Shown here one piece after another: positions 1-9,467 of a stretch of DNA of 64,000 nucleotides (position 1 is its first letter; each line of letters opens with the position of its first letter). The DNA is from Priestia koreensis (GTDB taxonomy: Bacteria; Bacillota; Bacilli; Bacillales; Bacillaceae_H). A program made the position numbers and the translations under genes. The notes under the pieces are model-generated. The model saw nothing but the letters and a program-made list of their open reading frames with translations. It searched no databases and had not been told where the DNA came from. The stretch lies in assembly GCF_001274935.1 (NCBI RefSeq), contig NZ_LILC01000019.1:62001-126000 (forward strand), written 5' to 3'.

Positions 1-715
1 TTTGCTCGGATACTTGAGCAAGACGATTGGAGTTATTACTTTTTGGATCTCCAACCACAATGGTTACGTCCGCTTCTGTTGCCTGCTCTGCTACTGCTTC
101 TTGACGTACTTGAGTCGCTAAGCAGATTTCCTTGTGTATTTCAACGTGGGGATATTTTTCTTTAATTTTATCCATAATGTCTAAAACGTCCCACTGACTC
201 ATCGTTGTCTGGTTTGTGACAATGATTTTGTCTCGTTGAATAGAGAGATTTTCTACATCTTGTGCATTTTCCACAAGGTGCACGATATGAGGAGCGATGC
301 CCACAGCACCTTCAGGCTCCGGATGCCCTTTTTTACCGATGTAAATAACTTCGTAGCCTTGCTTTTCTTTTTCCGCAATCAAATCGTGCGTTTTCGTTAC
401 GTCTGGACATGTAGCATCAATGGTGAAAAGGCCTTTTTCTTTTGCGCGTTTTTTCACTTCAGGTGAAACACCGTGCGCAGTAAAAATAACTGTACCCTCG
501 TTAATTTGATCTAAAATCTCCAAACGGTTTGCGCCGTCTAATGTAATGATTCCGTCTTCTTCAAACGCATCTGTGACGTGTTTATTATGAACAATCATTC
601 CTAATATATAAATAGGTCTTGGTAGTGTTGTATCTAACGCCGCATTTCGAGCAATTACCATTGCATCAACTACGCCATAGCAATAACCACGTGGGGCGAT
701 TTTAATAATTTCCAT
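1..715 (-). CDS. ispH: 4-hydroxy-3-methylbut-2-enyl diphosphate reductase IspH (LytB), 3' end cut by window
   Basis: Last step of the MEP isoprenoid pathway: reductive conversion of HMBPP to IPP and DMAPP on a [4Fe-4S] cluster, in the cytosol. The N-terminus reads [12 protein letters not shown]. All three cluster cysteines are visible: in APRGYC, in ATCPDV and in [10 protein letters not shown]. About 238 residues are present against roughly 314 expected, so the C-terminal quarter lies outside the window. A GGGAGG ribosome-binding site precedes the ATG and a good sigma-A promoter lies at 775-803. The pathway partner ispG is about 7 kb to the right. Confidence 0.95.
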   Translation of the reverse strand, partial: MEIIKIAPRGYCYGVVDAMVIARNAALDTTLPRPIYILGMIVHNKHVTDAFEEDGIITLDGANRLEILDQINEGTVIFTAHGVSPEVKKRAKEKGLFTIDATCPDVTKTHDLIAEKEKQGYEVIYIGKKGHPEPEGAVGIAPHIVHLVENAQDVENLSIQRDKIIVTNQTTMSQWDVLDIMDKIKEKYPHVEIHKEICLATQVRQEAVAEQATEADVTIVVGDPKSNNSNRLAQVSEQ

Positions 716-774
716 AAACAATAAACATCCTCCCTTATAGATGTCCGAACAGCTTAACAGCTTAACTCGGTTCT

Positions 775-803
775 ATTATAAAGGAGATAAGAAGATAATA
801 CAA
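775..803 (-). promoter_or_regulatory. Sigma-A promoter of ispH
   Basis: On the minus strand, a -35 TTGTAT (798-803) and a perfect -10 TATAAT (775-780) are separated by 17 bp, about 60 bp before the ispH ATG. No terminator is seen between yqfQ and this promoter, so ispH can be read from here and possibly also by read-through from yqfQ. Confidence 0.65.
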
Positions 804-813
804 AGCTAATCAA

Positions 814-1536
814 TTATGGACGAGTAGTTTGCGTATAGAGGCGTGGACGTGAAGAGCCCTGATTTTGTTTTCCTGCAAAATCGTCTAGAAACTCTTCGTA
901 TTCAGTTTCCTCTTTCGATGCAGGGAGCACCTTTTCCGCTTTCCCAGCTTCCTTGGTTTCTTTTTTCTCTTCAGATGTGGACGTTTCACCGTCATCTGTT
1001 TTTAACGCTTGATAGATTTTGTACATAGCAGGTAAATTTTTCACCATCGGTCCGTATTGCTGCACCATTGGTAAGAATGATTCCGCTGTTTTCATTACGC
1101 CTTGAACATTTCCAAGCATCGATGAAAGAGAGGATGCGCTAGTTAAATTTCGAAATCCACCTAGTAGGCCACCTAAACCTCCTGAACCACTTCCAGCAGC
1201 GCTACCTATTCCTCCAATGCCGCTGAGTCCACCACCGATTCCCCGGCTATCAGCAAACGAAGCTTGATTATTCATAAACGGTTGTTGCCCTTGATTTTGA
1301 TTACGATTAAAAATTTTTGATAGTACTCCGCCTCGGTTGCGCATTTGCGGCTGTTGCTGCTGATAGGGAAATTGGGGATGAAACTGATTTGGCATCTGCT
1401 GCATGTTGTGCATCATTGGATTTTGTCCCTGCATCATCTGACGCTGCATCATGGGGTTCATCATTTGGTTAGGCATTTGATTGGGCATCATGCGGTTTTG
1501 CATTTGCGGTGGAAAGGGCTGTCTGTTTCCGAGCAT
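814..1536 (-). CDS. yqfQ: YqfQ/VrrA-family protein with Met/Gln/Asn-rich N-terminus
   Basis: Function unknown; the family is found beside cshB and ispH in Bacillus. The ATG at 1536 is chosen because AGGAGGTG lies 6 nt upstream; an in-frame ATG 27 nt earlier lacks such a site. The protein (240 aa) has three zones: residues about 1-65 form a low-complexity segment of repeated MPNQM/MMNPMMQ-type units, residues about 75-125 are Gly/Ser-rich, and a more ordered middle (about 125-175) is followed by a Lys/Glu-rich tail. No signal peptide or membrane segment is seen. The repetitive N-terminus is expected to vary in length between strains, as the name VrrA (variable repeat region) implies. Confidence 0.8.
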   Translation of the reverse strand: MLGNRQPFPPQMQNRMMPNQMPNQMMNPMMQRQMMQGQNPMMHNMQQMPNQFHPQFPYQQQQPQMRNRGGVLSKIFNRNQNQGQQPFMNNQASFADSRGIGGGLSGIGGIGSAAGSGSGGLGGLLGGFRNLTSASSLSSMLGNVQGVMKTAESFLPMVQQYGPMVKNLPAMYKIYQALKTDDGETSTSEEKKETKEAGKAEKVLPASKEETEYEEFLDDFAGKQNQGSSRPRLYTQTTRP

Positions 1537-1641
1537 GTCGAGCACCTCCTTATATTGAGTCAAATGACCATTACTATCTTATGCAAAGCGGAGATAAATG
1601 TTTGTCGAACATCGCTTAATTCAATAACTTTGGTAGTCAGC

Positions 1642-1670
1642 TTGAAAAAAATCGATTATAATCATATACT
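1642..1670 (+). promoter_or_regulatory. Sigma-A promoter of cshB
   Basis: A -35 TTGAAA (1642-1647), a 17-bp spacer and a -10 TATACT (1665-1670) end about 46 bp before the cshB start. Confidence 0.6.
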
Positions 1671-1716
1671 GTGTTTACTTATAGGAACGTAATTTAGAAG
1701 TAAAAAGGAGAAAAAA

Positions 1717-3030
1717 ATGACAAAAACGAATTTTGACCGTTTTGATTTTCGGCCATTTATTATACAAGCTGTTGAAAAATTAGGGTTCAAGCAGCCAACT
1801 GAGATCCAGGAGCGCTTAATTCCTTCATTATTAAAAGGAGAAAGTGCGATCGGTCAATCACAGACTGGGACAGGTAAAACGCACGCTTATTTGCTGCCGC
1901 TTTTACAAAACGTCGATCCAACTCAACAAGAAGTACAAGTAATTATTACAGCGCCAACTCGTGAGCTCGCTTCGCAAATTTACAAAGAGGTAGTAAAAAT
2001 CACGAATTTTTGCGAGCCGGATGCACCGATTACTGCGAAATGTTTTATCGGAGGAACGGACAAGCAGCGTACAATTGAAAAATTAAAAACGCAGCCTCAA
2101 ATCGTAGTTGGAACACCTGGTCGTATTGCTGATCTAGTGTATGACCAAGCGCTATTTATTCACAATGCAAAGGCATTAGTTGTTGATGAAGCCGATTTAA
2201 TGTTAGACATGGGGTTCATTCAAGACGTGGATCGTATTGGAGCAAAAATGCCGGAAGAAATTCAAATGCTTGTTTTCTCAGCAACGATTCCTGAGAAATT
2301 AAAGCCGTTTTTAAAGAAATATCTTGAAAATCCAAAATACACGCACGTTGCGCCAAAACGGGCAACGGCTGAAAAAATTGAGCATGTACTTGTTCCTGAG
2401 CGCCACCGTAACAAAGTGAACTTACTTCAGGACATTCTTTTATCGTATAATCCGTATTTAGCGATTGTGTTTACGAATACGAAAAAGAAAGCAGAAGAAG
2501 TAGCTCGTGGACTAGAAGCAAAAGGAATGCGTGTTGGACGTATTCATGGAGACTTAAGCCCGCGTGAGCGTAGAAAAATGATGAAGCAAATTACAGACCT
2601 AGAGTTTCAATATGTAGTCGCAACAGATCTTGCGGCACGTGGTATTGACATTGAAGGTGTGAGCCATATCATCAACTATGAGCTTCCTTCTGACCTAGAT
2701 TTCTATATTCACCGTGTAGGACGAACAGCACGCGCTGGCTATTCTGGAATTGCGACAACGATTTTCTCATCAAGTGATGAGGATGCGATTGCACGTTTAG
2801 AAAAAATGGACATCCAATTCGTAAACCGTGATATCCAAAATGGTCAATGGACAAATATTGAGGATCGCAATCGTCGTAAAAACCGTAAAAAGAAAGTGGA
2901 CGAGGCTGACGCGACGGCTCGTAAACTGATTAAAAAACCGAAAAAGGTTAAACCTGGATATAAGAAAAAACGTGAGCATGAAATTGAGAAATATGTAAAG
3001 AAACAAAAACGTAGCACGCGCAACAAGTAA
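1717..3030 (+). CDS. cshB: DEAD-box RNA helicase CshB
   Basis: ATP-dependent RNA helicase of the cytosol; CshB homologues act in cold adaptation, mRNA turnover and ribosome assembly. Two RecA-like domains are seen: motif I in GQSQTGTGKT, PTRELA (Ia), TPGR (Ib), VDEADLMLD (II), SAT (III), then HRVGRTAR (VI) in the second domain. A basic tail of about 60 residues, rich in Lys and Arg, probably binds RNA. Length (437 aa) fits the family. AAAAGGAG precedes the ATG. It is flanked by its own promoter and a terminator at 3038-3072, so it is probably monocistronic. Confidence 0.95.
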   Translation: MTKTNFDRFDFRPFIIQAVEKLGFKQPTEIQERLIPSLLKGESAIGQSQTGTGKTHAYLLPLLQNVDPTQQEVQVIITAPTRELASQIYKEVVKITNFCEPDAPITAKCFIGGTDKQRTIEKLKTQPQIVVGTPGRIADLVYDQALFIHNAKALVVDEADLMLDMGFIQDVDRIGAKMPEEIQMLVFSATIPEKLKPFLKKYLENPKYTHVAPKRATAEKIEHVLVPERHRNKVNLLQDILLSYNPYLAIVFTNTKKKAEEVARGLEAKGMRVGRIHGDLSPRERRKMMKQITDLEFQYVVATDLAARGIDIEGVSHIINYELPSDLDFYIHRVGRTARAGYSGIATTIFSSSDEDAIARLEKMDIQFVNRDIQNGQWTNIEDRNRRKNRKKKVDEADATARKLIKKPKKVKPGYKKKREHEIEKYVKKQKRSTRNK

Positions 3031-3037
3031 TGTGAAT

Positions 3038-3072
3038 GCCTTTTAGGACGTTACGGTCTTAAAAGGCTTTTT
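3038..3072 (+). terminator. Rho-independent terminator after cshB
   Basis: A GCCTTTTA arm and a TAAAAGGC arm, extended by imperfect pairs, are followed by a T-run. Confidence 0.7.
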
Positions 3073-3106
3073 CATGAATTCATAAAGCAAAAAGGAGTGG
3101 TCGTTC

Positions 3107-3997
3107 ATGTTGAGAATTGGATCTCATGTATCAATGAGTGGAAAAAAGATGCTGTTAGGTGCAAGTGAAGAAGCGGCATCATACGGAGCAAACACGTTCA
3201 TGATTTACACGGGTGCACCCCAAAATACGCGCCGTAAAAAAATTGAAGAGCTAAATATTGCTGCTGGCCAAGCACATATGAAAGAGCATGGAATTGATAA
3301 TATCGTCGTTCATGCACCGTATATTATTAACGTCGGCAATACAACAAATCCTGCTACGTATGAATTAGGAGTAGAATTCTTACGTTCTGAGATCGAGCGT
3401 ACGGCTGCTTTAGGGGCAAAGCAAATCGTCCTTCATCCAGGCGCACACGTAGGAGCAGGCGCTGATGCTGGAATTCAGCAAATCATTAAAGGATTAAACG
3501 AAGTATTAACACCAGATCAAGAAGTACAAATTGCATTAGAAACAATGGCTGGAAAAGGCTCTGAGTGCGGTCGTTCCTTTGAGGAAATCGCTCAAATTAT
3601 TGCAGGCGTAACGCACAATGAGAAGCTTTCCGTTTGCTTTGATACGTGTCATACGCATGATGCGGGATATGATTTGATTAATGATTTTGACGGGGTATTA
3701 AATCATTTTGATAAAACGGTGGGAATTGATCGTATTAAAGTGCTGCACGTAAATGACAGCAAAAATCCGATGGGGGCAAGTAAAGACCGTCATGAGAACA
3801 TTGGGTTTGGTCATATTGGTTTCCAAGCGCTCAACTATATCGTGCATCATGAAGCGCTAGCGGATGTTCCGAAAATTTTAGAAACACCCTATGTCGGAAC
3901 AGATAAGAAAAACAAAAAAGCACCTTACAAATTAGAAATTGAAATGCTCCGTGCGAAAACATTTGACGAAGAGCTACAAAATAAATTGATGAGTTAA
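3107..3997 (+). CDS. nfo: Endonuclease IV (AP endonuclease)
   Basis: Cleaves DNA at abasic sites in base-excision repair; a TIM-barrel enzyme with three zinc ions. The start reads [10 protein letters not shown], the usual family start. Metal-site motifs are visible: [44 protein letters not shown] and ENIGFGHIG. Length (296 aa) is normal. AAGGAG lies before the ATG. It stands between two terminators, so probably is transcribed alone. Confidence 0.95.
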   Translation: MLRIGSHVSMSGKKMLLGASEEAASYGANTFMIYTGAPQNTRRKKIEELNIAAGQAHMKEHGIDNIVVHAPYIINVGNTTNPATYELGVEFLRSEIERTAALGAKQIVLHPGAHVGAGADAGIQQIIKGLNEVLTPDQEVQIALETMAGKGSECGRSFEEIAQIIAGVTHNEKLSVCFDTCHTHDAGYDLINDFDGVLNHFDKTVGIDRIKVLHVNDSKNPMGASKDRHENIGFGHIGFQALNYIVHHEALADVPKILETPYVGTDKKNKKAPYKLEIEMLRAKTFDEELQNKLMS

Positions 3998-4000
3998 CGA

Positions 4001-4032
4001 AAAAATCCCTCTCAAGAAAGAGGGATTTTTTT
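4001..4032. terminator. Bidirectional terminator between nfo and yqfT
   Basis: ATCCCTCT and AGAGGGAT arms around a 6-nt loop have an A-run on the left and a T-run on the right, serving the converging nfo (+) and yqfT (-) genes. Confidence 0.85.
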
Positions 4033-4033
4033 A

Positions 4034-4291
4034 TTAGCGTGCGATTTGATCAAATAGCTCTTGAACTTTTTGAGCTGTTTCGTAATTCGTAACGCGAGCT
4101 ACTTTTTTTAGTAGGTCTTGGCGATCAGCGGTATTGTATATATCAATCGGCCGTTCACGAATAATGCCGACAAGCTTACGCGCCTGGTCCTCGGTTAAGT
4201 GCACCTTGTACTGTTTGCTAAAGCTTAGCAGTTCTTTCACAGAAATGTTATTGACTTTGTTGTTAATAATTTGTTGAAAGATTCTCATCAT
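4034..4291 (-). CDS. yqfT: DUF2624 family protein (YqfT)
   Basis: Small (85 aa) soluble, helical protein of unknown function, conserved between nfo and the zinc genes in Bacillus. It begins MMRIFQQIINNKVN after GGAGGG. The sequence has an ordered LTEDQARKLVGIIRERP segment and no cysteines or membrane helix. The family assignment rests on sequence recall and synteny. Confidence 0.75.
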   Translation of the reverse strand: MMRIFQQIINNKVNNISVKELLSFSKQYKVHLTEDQARKLVGIIRERPIDIYNTADRQDLLKKVARVTNYETAQKVQELFDQIAR

Positions 4292-4378
4292 TCGCCCTCC
4301 TTGTTATGTATCATTGTATGGGGGAAGAGAGAAAGATGTGCCTAAATTCAATAAAAAAACGCAGAAAATAAAAGATGG

Positions 4379-4407
4379 TTTACAAATGTAGCGTGTGGCT
4401 GTATACT
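4379..4407 (+). promoter_or_regulatory. Sigma-A promoter of znuC-znuB-zur
   Basis: TTTACA (4379-4384), a 17-bp spacer and TATACT (4402-4407). The expected start point near 4414 lies just before the palindrome at 4428-4440. Confidence 0.6.
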
Positions 4408-4427
4408 TGATAATTGTTTATAAAGTA

Positions 4428-4440
4428 AATCGTAACGATT
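4428..4440. promoter_or_regulatory. Palindrome AATCGT-A-ACGATT, candidate Zur operator
   Basis: A perfect 13-bp inverted repeat lies about 20 bp downstream of the promoter -10. The core resembles half of the Bacillus Zur box (TCGTAAT-N-ATTACGA). The last gene of the operon encodes Zur, which makes autorepression under zinc-replete conditions likely. Binding is inference. Confidence 0.5.
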
Positions 4441-4478
4441 CTTAAAAAGGTGAAAATAAAAAGTATGGTGATGATAAA

Positions 4479-5249
4479 ATGAATGAACATATCATTGAAA
4501 TTGATCATGTATCGTTTCAATACGATCGCCAAACGGTATTAGATAATATTACGCTTTCTATACCAAAGGGATCATTTTTAGGTTTAGTAGGGCCGAACGG
4601 TTCAGGTAAATCAACGTTAATTAAATGTATTTTAGGTTTGCATAAGCCACAGCAAGGAACCATTCGCTTATTCGGACAAGACATATCAAAATTTCGTGAC
4701 TGGAGTAAGATTGGATTCGTCTCTCAAAAAGCAAATAGCTTTAATACCGGTTTTCCAGCCTCTGTATTTGAAGTCGTAGCAACAGGCTTAACATCTAAAA
4801 TTGGTTTGTTTCGTTTTATGAACAAAAATCATAAACAAAAAGTATTAGATGCGATTGAAGCAGTTGGAATGAGTGATTTTGTACGTCGAAATATCGGTGA
4901 GCTCTCAGGTGGTCAACAGCAGCGCGTCTTTATCGCACGAGCGTTAGTAAGTGAACCAGAGCTGCTTATTTTAGATGAACCTACGGTTGGAATCGATAGT
5001 CAAAACGTCGATAATTTCTACACGCTATTAGAGGATTTGCATAAAAACCATGGTCTTACGCTTCTGCTTGTTACACATGATACGGGTACAATTACGGAGA
5101 AGGTCACGCACGTTGCATGTTTAAACAAGGAGCTACATTTCCATGGTGAAACAGAAGAATATGAACATTTATGTCAGCATGAGCTGTCCGCATTTTATGG
5201 TCATCACGTGCACGTTTTAACACATGATCACGGAGGACAGCCAGTATGA
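4479..5249 (+). CDS. znuC: Zinc ABC transporter ATP-binding protein ZnuC/AdcC
   Basis: Powers high-affinity zinc import. Walker A GPNGSGKST, the Q-loop region, signature LSGGQQQR, Walker B LLILDEPT and the switch His in VTHDT are present. The C-terminus is rich in histidine (HHVHVLTHDHGG), which suits metal handling. Length is 256 aa. GGTGAT precedes the ATG. The stop codon overlaps the znuB start (ATGA), so translation is probably coupled. No substrate-binding lipoprotein gene (znuA) lies nearby, so it must be encoded elsewhere. Confidence 0.9.
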   Translation: MNEHIIEIDHVSFQYDRQTVLDNITLSIPKGSFLGLVGPNGSGKSTLIKCILGLHKPQQGTIRLFGQDISKFRDWSKIGFVSQKANSFNTGFPASVFEVVATGLTSKIGLFRFMNKNHKQKVLDAIEAVGMSDFVRRNIGELSGGQQQRVFIARALVSEPELLILDEPTVGIDSQNVDNFYTLLEDLHKNHGLTLLLVTHDTGTITEKVTHVACLNKELHFHGETEEYEHLCQHELSAFYGHHVHVLTHDHGGQPV

Positions 5250-6085
5250 TTTCGAGTTTGTTTCAATTTGAATTTTTACGAAATGCCTTTTTGGCAGGAA
5301 TTATTATCGGACTTATCGCGCCGCTTTTAGGGGCGTTTATCGTTGTCAGGCGATTGTCGCTTATAGCGGATGCATTAAGTCACGTTACGCTCGCCGGAAT
5401 TTCAGCGAGCGTGCTGCTAGAGAAAAAGTTTGGTGTTATGGCAGGGGTCACACCGATTTACATGGGAATGATTTTCTCCGTCATCGGATCGCTGTTTATT
5501 GAAAAGCTGCGCCGAGTGTACAAGCATTATCAAGAGCTCGCGATCCCAATTATTTTATCAGGTGGAATTGGGGTCAGCGTATTACTAATTTCTCTAGCAG
5601 ACGGCTTTAACAACGATTTGTTTAATTATCTATTTGGAAGCGTTAGTGCCGTAAGTCGTGCCGATTTATGGACGATTATTGGTATCGCTATTTTTGTTAT
5701 TGCGGTTATTATCTTGTTTTATAAAGAACTATTTGTTTTATCATTTGATGAGGAGCATGCCGCCGCATCCGGTGTAAAAGCTCGCGGCATTCACTTTGTA
5801 TTCATCCTTATGGTAGCATTAGTTATCGCATCATCTATGCGAATTGTCGGAGTCCTGTTAGTGTCAGCGCTCATGACGCTCCCGGTTGCGGCAAGTATTC
5901 GACTAGCAAATGGATTTAAGCAAACGATCGTATTTGCGATTATCTTTGGTGAAATTTCGGTTGTCGGTGGTTTGTTCTCTGCTTATTACTTAGATTTGGC
6001 ACCAGGGGGAACAATCGTTATTTTAGCGATTCTCATTTTAGTGATTTCCATTTTAATTAATAAAGGGCGAGGTGGACGAAAATGA
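5246..6085 (+). CDS. znuB: Zinc ABC transporter permease ZnuB/AdcB
   Basis: Integral membrane permease of the ABC-3 family (zinc/manganese). The protein (279 aa) has about eight hydrophobic segments and family features such as [27 protein letters not shown] near the N-terminus, quoted here only as a guide to the ALSH region. It overlaps znuC by 4 nt and zur by 4 nt. Confidence 0.9.
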   Translation: MISSLFQFEFLRNAFLAGIIIGLIAPLLGAFIVVRRLSLIADALSHVTLAGISASVLLEKKFGVMAGVTPIYMGMIFSVIGSLFIEKLRRVYKHYQELAIPIILSGGIGVSVLLISLADGFNNDLFNYLFGSVSAVSRADLWTIIGIAIFVIAVIILFYKELFVLSFDEEHAAASGVKARGIHFVFILMVALVIASSMRIVGVLLVSALMTLPVAASIRLANGFKQTIVFAIIFGEISVVGGLFSAYYLDLAPGGTIVILAILILVISILINKGRGGRK

Positions 6086-6495
6086 ATTTATCCGAAGCCA
6101 TTGTGTTGTTAAAAGACAAAGGATACAAACATACGGGAAAACGTGAAGATATGTTAGAGCTGTTTGCGACAACGAACAAATATCTAACGGCAAAAGATGT
6201 ACTTGACCATATGAAAGGGGATTACCCTGGATTAAGCTTTGATACGATTTATCGTAATTTGGCACTGTTTGCTGAGTTAGGCATTTTAGAAATGACAGAG
6301 CTTTCTGGTGAAAAAAACTTCCGCTTTCAGTGTGCAACAAGTCATCACCATCATCATTTTATTTGCTTGGACTGTGGAAAGACGGCTGAAATTGCGGTTT
6401 GCCCGATGGAGCAAATTAGCCAAGATTTAAATGGATGTGAAATTACCGGTCATAAGTTTGAGATTTATGGACGATGTCAGGAATGTATTGCATAA
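6082..6495 (+). CDS. zur: Zinc uptake regulator Zur (Fur family)
   Basis: Zinc-sensing repressor: N-terminal winged helix (about 1-80, with the recognition helix near FDTIYRNL) and C-terminal dimerisation domain (about 85-137). Metal ligands are visible: the run of five His before FICLDC, the CLDC pair, and the CQEC pair of the structural zinc site. Last gene of the znuCB operon with a 4-nt overlap; the synteny (B. subtilis yqfV) separates it from Fur and PerR. The operator candidate is at 4428-4440. Confidence 0.92.
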   Translation: MNLSEAIVLLKDKGYKHTGKREDMLELFATTNKYLTAKDVLDHMKGDYPGLSFDTIYRNLALFAELGILEMTELSGEKNFRFQCATSHHHHHFICLDCGKTAEIAVCPMEQISQDLNGCEITGHKFEIYGRCQECIA

Positions 6496-6500
6496 AAAAA

Positions 6501-6526
6501 ACGAGGCGGCCGCCTCGTTTTTTTAT
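6501..6526. terminator. Bidirectional terminator between zur and yqfW
   Basis: A perfect ACGAGGCGG/CCGCCTCGT palindrome flanked by A8 and T8 runs. It overlaps the yqfW stop codon. Confidence 0.9.
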
Positions 6527-7092
6527 TGTGTTTTAAGCCAGCTTTGAATCCAATCGTTTGCTTCTGCCCAGTTGTAGACTCGTACAACGTTTTTAGGCGT
6601 TGGGAGACGGTTATAAGGAGTATCAAATAATAAGACGGGAATATTGCACTCTTCGCTAATATCACAGGCATTATCGTGCTTATCCTCGAAGAAGACATCA
6701 ATATCATATGTTTTAGCAGCCTCAATCTTATTGTGAGACCCGATCAAGTCAATATGGTTATAAGCAATTTCGTGGTTGTTGAACCATTTCTTTGTAACGT
6801 CTAATAGGGCATCATGACGTGCGCTAATGAAGACGAGTTCATGCTTTTTCCCCCAATCTACTAACACATCTTTCGCTTGTTCTGCAAGCGGAGCATTTTC
6901 GTAAATTTCCGCTTCATTTTTTAAGAACCAATTCGCTAGTTCCTGTTCAGGAGCCTTCACGATCGGCACTAAATCGTATTCGGTAATATCTTCAAGGGTT
7001 AATGACAAATCAAATGATTTATTAAGATAGGGAATAAAAGTTGACGGAGAAGTAACCGTCCCGTCAATATCAATTCCAAAACGCTTATTCAA
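6523..7092 (-). CDS. yqfW: HAD-superfamily nucleotidase YqfW (5'(3')-deoxyribonucleotidase-like)
   Basis: Likely dephosphorylates nucleoside monophosphates. HAD motif I is read as GIDIDGTVT (nucleophile Asp), motif II as FISAR, and motif IV as DVFFEDKHDN. The TTG start at 7092 is preferred because AAGGAG lies 10 nt upstream and the protein then starts right before the first strand (NKRFGIDIDG), giving 189 aa; the frame is open further upstream but without a ribosome-binding site. The true substrate is not established from sequence. Confidence 0.8.
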   Translation of the reverse strand: MNKRFGIDIDGTVTSPSTFIPYLNKSFDLSLTLEDITEYDLVPIVKAPEQELANWFLKNEAEIYENAPLAEQAKDVLVDWGKKHELVFISARHDALLDVTKKWFNNHEIAYNHIDLIGSHNKIEAAKTYDIDVFFEDKHDNACDISEECNIPVLLFDTPYNRLPTPKNVVRVYNWAEANDWIQSWLKTQ

Positions 7093-7266
7093 AATAGCTG
7101 CACTCCTTTTTGGGATAAAAAATTCGATACAAAATGTCCAATGATATTGTAACACAGATGGTTTTTAGAAAAGCGTTTCCGAATTAAGCAAACATTTACA
7201 ACTATAATTTCGTCCGTTCATCAAATACTAAACATGATCCTTACTAAGAAAGAGAGGGATAGACGA

Positions 7267-7635
7267 ATGGATCAGAAATATGATGAACACAAACGCTATG
7301 AGCGTGATATAAAAGACCAAGAACCAGATTTCATGGAAGAAACAGCCGCTGAGTATGCTGTGCCAACCACTGCGCGTGAACGTGAGTATGATCGTGACCT
7401 CGATCGTGATCACGATATCGACCGTGACGGAGCAGAGGAAGGGAAAGTATACGGATATTTAGCAATTGCCGCAGCAATTCTATCTCTGTTTTTCTTGCCG
7501 GTTATCCTTGGTGCCGCAGGTATCATTTTAGGATTTATCGCAAGACGAAAAGGAGCACATGCTCTAGGAGCTTGGTCAATTGGAATTGGGATCGTATCGT
7601 TAGTGATCGGCATTTTCATTTTGCCATTCTTTTAA
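7267..7635 (+). CDS. yqfX: YqfX-like membrane protein (DUF4190-type C-terminus)
   Basis: Unknown function. The N-terminal half (about 55 residues) is hydrophilic and strongly charged, with alternating Asp/Arg (DRDLDRDHDIDRDG). The C-terminal half has two hydrophobic helices separated by a short ARRKGAH loop, typical of DUF4190 proteins. The ATG at 7267 is preferred because GAGAGGGAT precedes it; the ATG at 7234 has no ribosome-binding site. Single gene ending at a strong terminator. Confidence 0.75.
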   Translation: MDQKYDEHKRYERDIKDQEPDFMEETAAEYAVPTTAREREYDRDLDRDHDIDRDGAEEGKVYGYLAIAAAILSLFFLPVILGAAGIILGFIARRKGAHALGAWSIGIGIVSLVIGIFILPFF

Positions 7636-7640
7636 ACAAA

Positions 7641-7671
7641 AAAAAACGGAGACCTTTGTCTCCGTTTTTTG
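7641..7671. terminator. Bidirectional terminator between yqfX and ispG
   Basis: ACGGAGAC and GTCTCCGT arms around a 4-nt loop, flanked by an A-run and a T-run. Confidence 0.9.
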
Positions 7672-7672
7672 T

Positions 7673-8788
7673 TTAAGCTTTTTGTGCGTTCTCAGCCTCA
7701 GCAGCTTGTTTAGCATAATGCGCTTCAGCAAGTATGTCGATTTCTTTTTTCAGTTCTTCCACCATTGTTTCTTCAGGTACTTTACGTACCGTTTTACCAT
7801 GACGGAACAACAGTCCTTCGCCACGTGCCCCTGCGATACCGATATCAGCTTCACGAGCCTCACCAGGTCCGTTAACTGCACAGCCAAGCACAGCTACTTT
7901 AATCGGTGCTTTAATCAAAGAGATGTACTCTTCTACTTCATTCGCAATGCTGATTAAGTCAATTTCAATACGTCCACATGTCGGACAAGAAATTAGTGTC
8001 GGTGCATTTGCCGCAAGACCGAATGATTTTAATAATTCTTTTGCGACTTTAATTTCTTCTACTGGGTCAGCACTTAAGGAAATACGTACTGTGTTTCCGA
8101 TTCCTTTTGAAAGAATCGCACCTAAACCAGCAGCACTTTTTACTGTTCCAGCGAAAAGCGTTCCAGATTCTGTGATCCCTAAGTGTAGAGGGTAATCAAA
8201 CGCTTTTGCAGCTTTTTCGTACGCTTCAATTGCCAAATTAACGTCTGAAGCCTTCATGGACACGATGATATCGTGAAAATCAAGGTCTTCTAGGATTTTA
8301 ATATGATGAAGGGCACTTTCAACCATTCCATCTGCTGTTGGATAGCCATACTTCTCAAGGATACGGCGTTCTAGGGAACCAGCATTAACCCCAATACGAA
8401 TAGGTACGCCGCGTTCTTTTGCTGCTTTTACCACTGCTTCTACCTTTTCACGACGACCGATATTACCCGGGTTAATACGGATTTTATCTGCTCCGCCTTC
8501 AATTGCTTTTAGCGCTAGGCGATAGTCGAAATGAATATCAACAACAAGCGGAATATTAATACGTTTTTTAATTTCAGGAATGGCATCTGCAGCACGCTCA
8601 TCAGGACAAGCGACGCGAACAATTTGGCATCCTGCTTCTTCTAAACGCTTAATTTCAGCTACTGTTGCTTCCACATCATGTGTTTTCGTTGTTGTCATAC
8701 TTTGAATAACTACTTGGTCATTACCGCCAATCGTTAAATTACCTACTTTAACGGGGCGTGTTTTTGTACGATGTATAATTTCACTCAC
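7673..8788 (-). CDS. ispG: 4-hydroxy-3-methylbut-2-en-1-yl diphosphate synthase IspG
   Basis: Penultimate MEP-pathway enzyme: converts MEcPP to HMBPP with a [4Fe-4S] cluster and flavodoxin/ferredoxin electrons. N-terminal TIM barrel (about 1-250) and C-terminal cluster domain with CPTCGR and CAVNGPGEA, giving three Cys ligands plus the Glu region. Length 371 aa is typical of the short bacterial form. Start is GTG at 8788 with AAAGGAGAG upstream. The C-terminus has an Ala/Glu-rich extension. Confidence 0.95.
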   Translation of the reverse strand: MSEIIHRTKTRPVKVGNLTIGGNDQVVIQSMTTTKTHDVEATVAEIKRLEEAGCQIVRVACPDERAADAIPEIKKRINIPLVVDIHFDYRLALKAIEGGADKIRINPGNIGRREKVEAVVKAAKERGVPIRIGVNAGSLERRILEKYGYPTADGMVESALHHIKILEDLDFHDIIVSMKASDVNLAIEAYEKAAKAFDYPLHLGITESGTLFAGTVKSAAGLGAILSKGIGNTVRISLSADPVEEIKVAKELLKSFGLAANAPTLISCPTCGRIEIDLISIANEVEEYISLIKAPIKVAVLGCAVNGPGEAREADIGIAGARGEGLLFRHGKTVRKVPEETMVEELKKEIDILAEAHYAKQAAEAENAQKA

Positions 8789-8930
8789 GTGTTAATCTCT
8801 CCTTTAAACCTAAATCAAATGATTGATTCACCTACTAGAATAACGCTTTGTAGAGAAAATAACTAGTATAAAATCTGAAACCAATTGATATTGTATCAAT
8901 GTTTTCTCAATGTTGACAAGAAATAAGCTG

Positions 8931-9269
8931 TTATTTACTGTAAATCGGAAATTTATAGGTTTTGCCTACCTGAATTTTATCAGGCGTTGTCTGTTTATTT
9001 AGCCCTGAAAAGTCTGAAATGATACGTTGCATAGGAATAGAACGCGTGTCTTTATTCACTTCTTCGATGATCGACAATACGGTATCACCAGGCTGGATTT
9101 TCACGGTGACGTAGGAAGAATTTTTGGTTTTCTTTGTAGCTTTTTCGGTTGATTTGTAAACAGGAGCAGAAGCAGTAGTTGCCGTGATAGGTAACGTACC
9201 TTTTGCAATATCGTGGTAGATAATAAAAGCGAAAAACAAGCATACGACTAGGATTATCAGTTTTTTCAT
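8931..9269 (-). CDS. yqfZ: LysM-domain secreted or membrane-anchored protein YqfZ
   Basis: Small (112 aa) envelope protein. MKKLIILVVCLFFAFIIYHD is an uncleaved anchor or signal segment, followed by a Thr/Ala/Lys-rich linker and a C-terminal LysM-like module starting at VKIQPGDTV, which would bind peptidoglycan. AGGAGG lies 5 nt before the ATG at 9269; an upstream in-frame ATG pair lacks a site. In B. subtilis yqfZ follows yqfY (ispG), matching this order. Confidence 0.75.
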   Translation of the reverse strand: MKKLIILVVCLFFAFIIYHDIAKGTLPITATTASAPVYKSTEKATKKTKNSSYVTVKIQPGDTVLSIIEEVNKDTRSIPMQRIISDFSGLNKQTTPDKIQVGKTYKFPIYSK

Positions 9270-9425
9270 CTTATCCTCCTGCAAATGCATCATTAATACA
9301 ACGTATGCCTGTCCAAGAAGATGTATGAGTGGGTCTTAGAGGTGTAGTGTAAACAAACGAATACAGCTACATGTTCAACGCAAGTCTCTGTGAATCCTTT
9401 TTTAGGAAAGAATTTCAGCAAAGAA

Positions 9426-9467
9426 AAAAGCGCCGATTAAGCAGGAAGCTGTTTGTTCGGCGCTTTT
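9426..9467 (-). terminator. Terminator overlapping the 3' end of yqgB
   Basis: On the minus strand GCGCCGA and TCGGCGC arms with an A-run and T-run flank a 20-nt loop. The yqgB stop codon and its last codons lie inside the hairpin. Confidence 0.7.
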
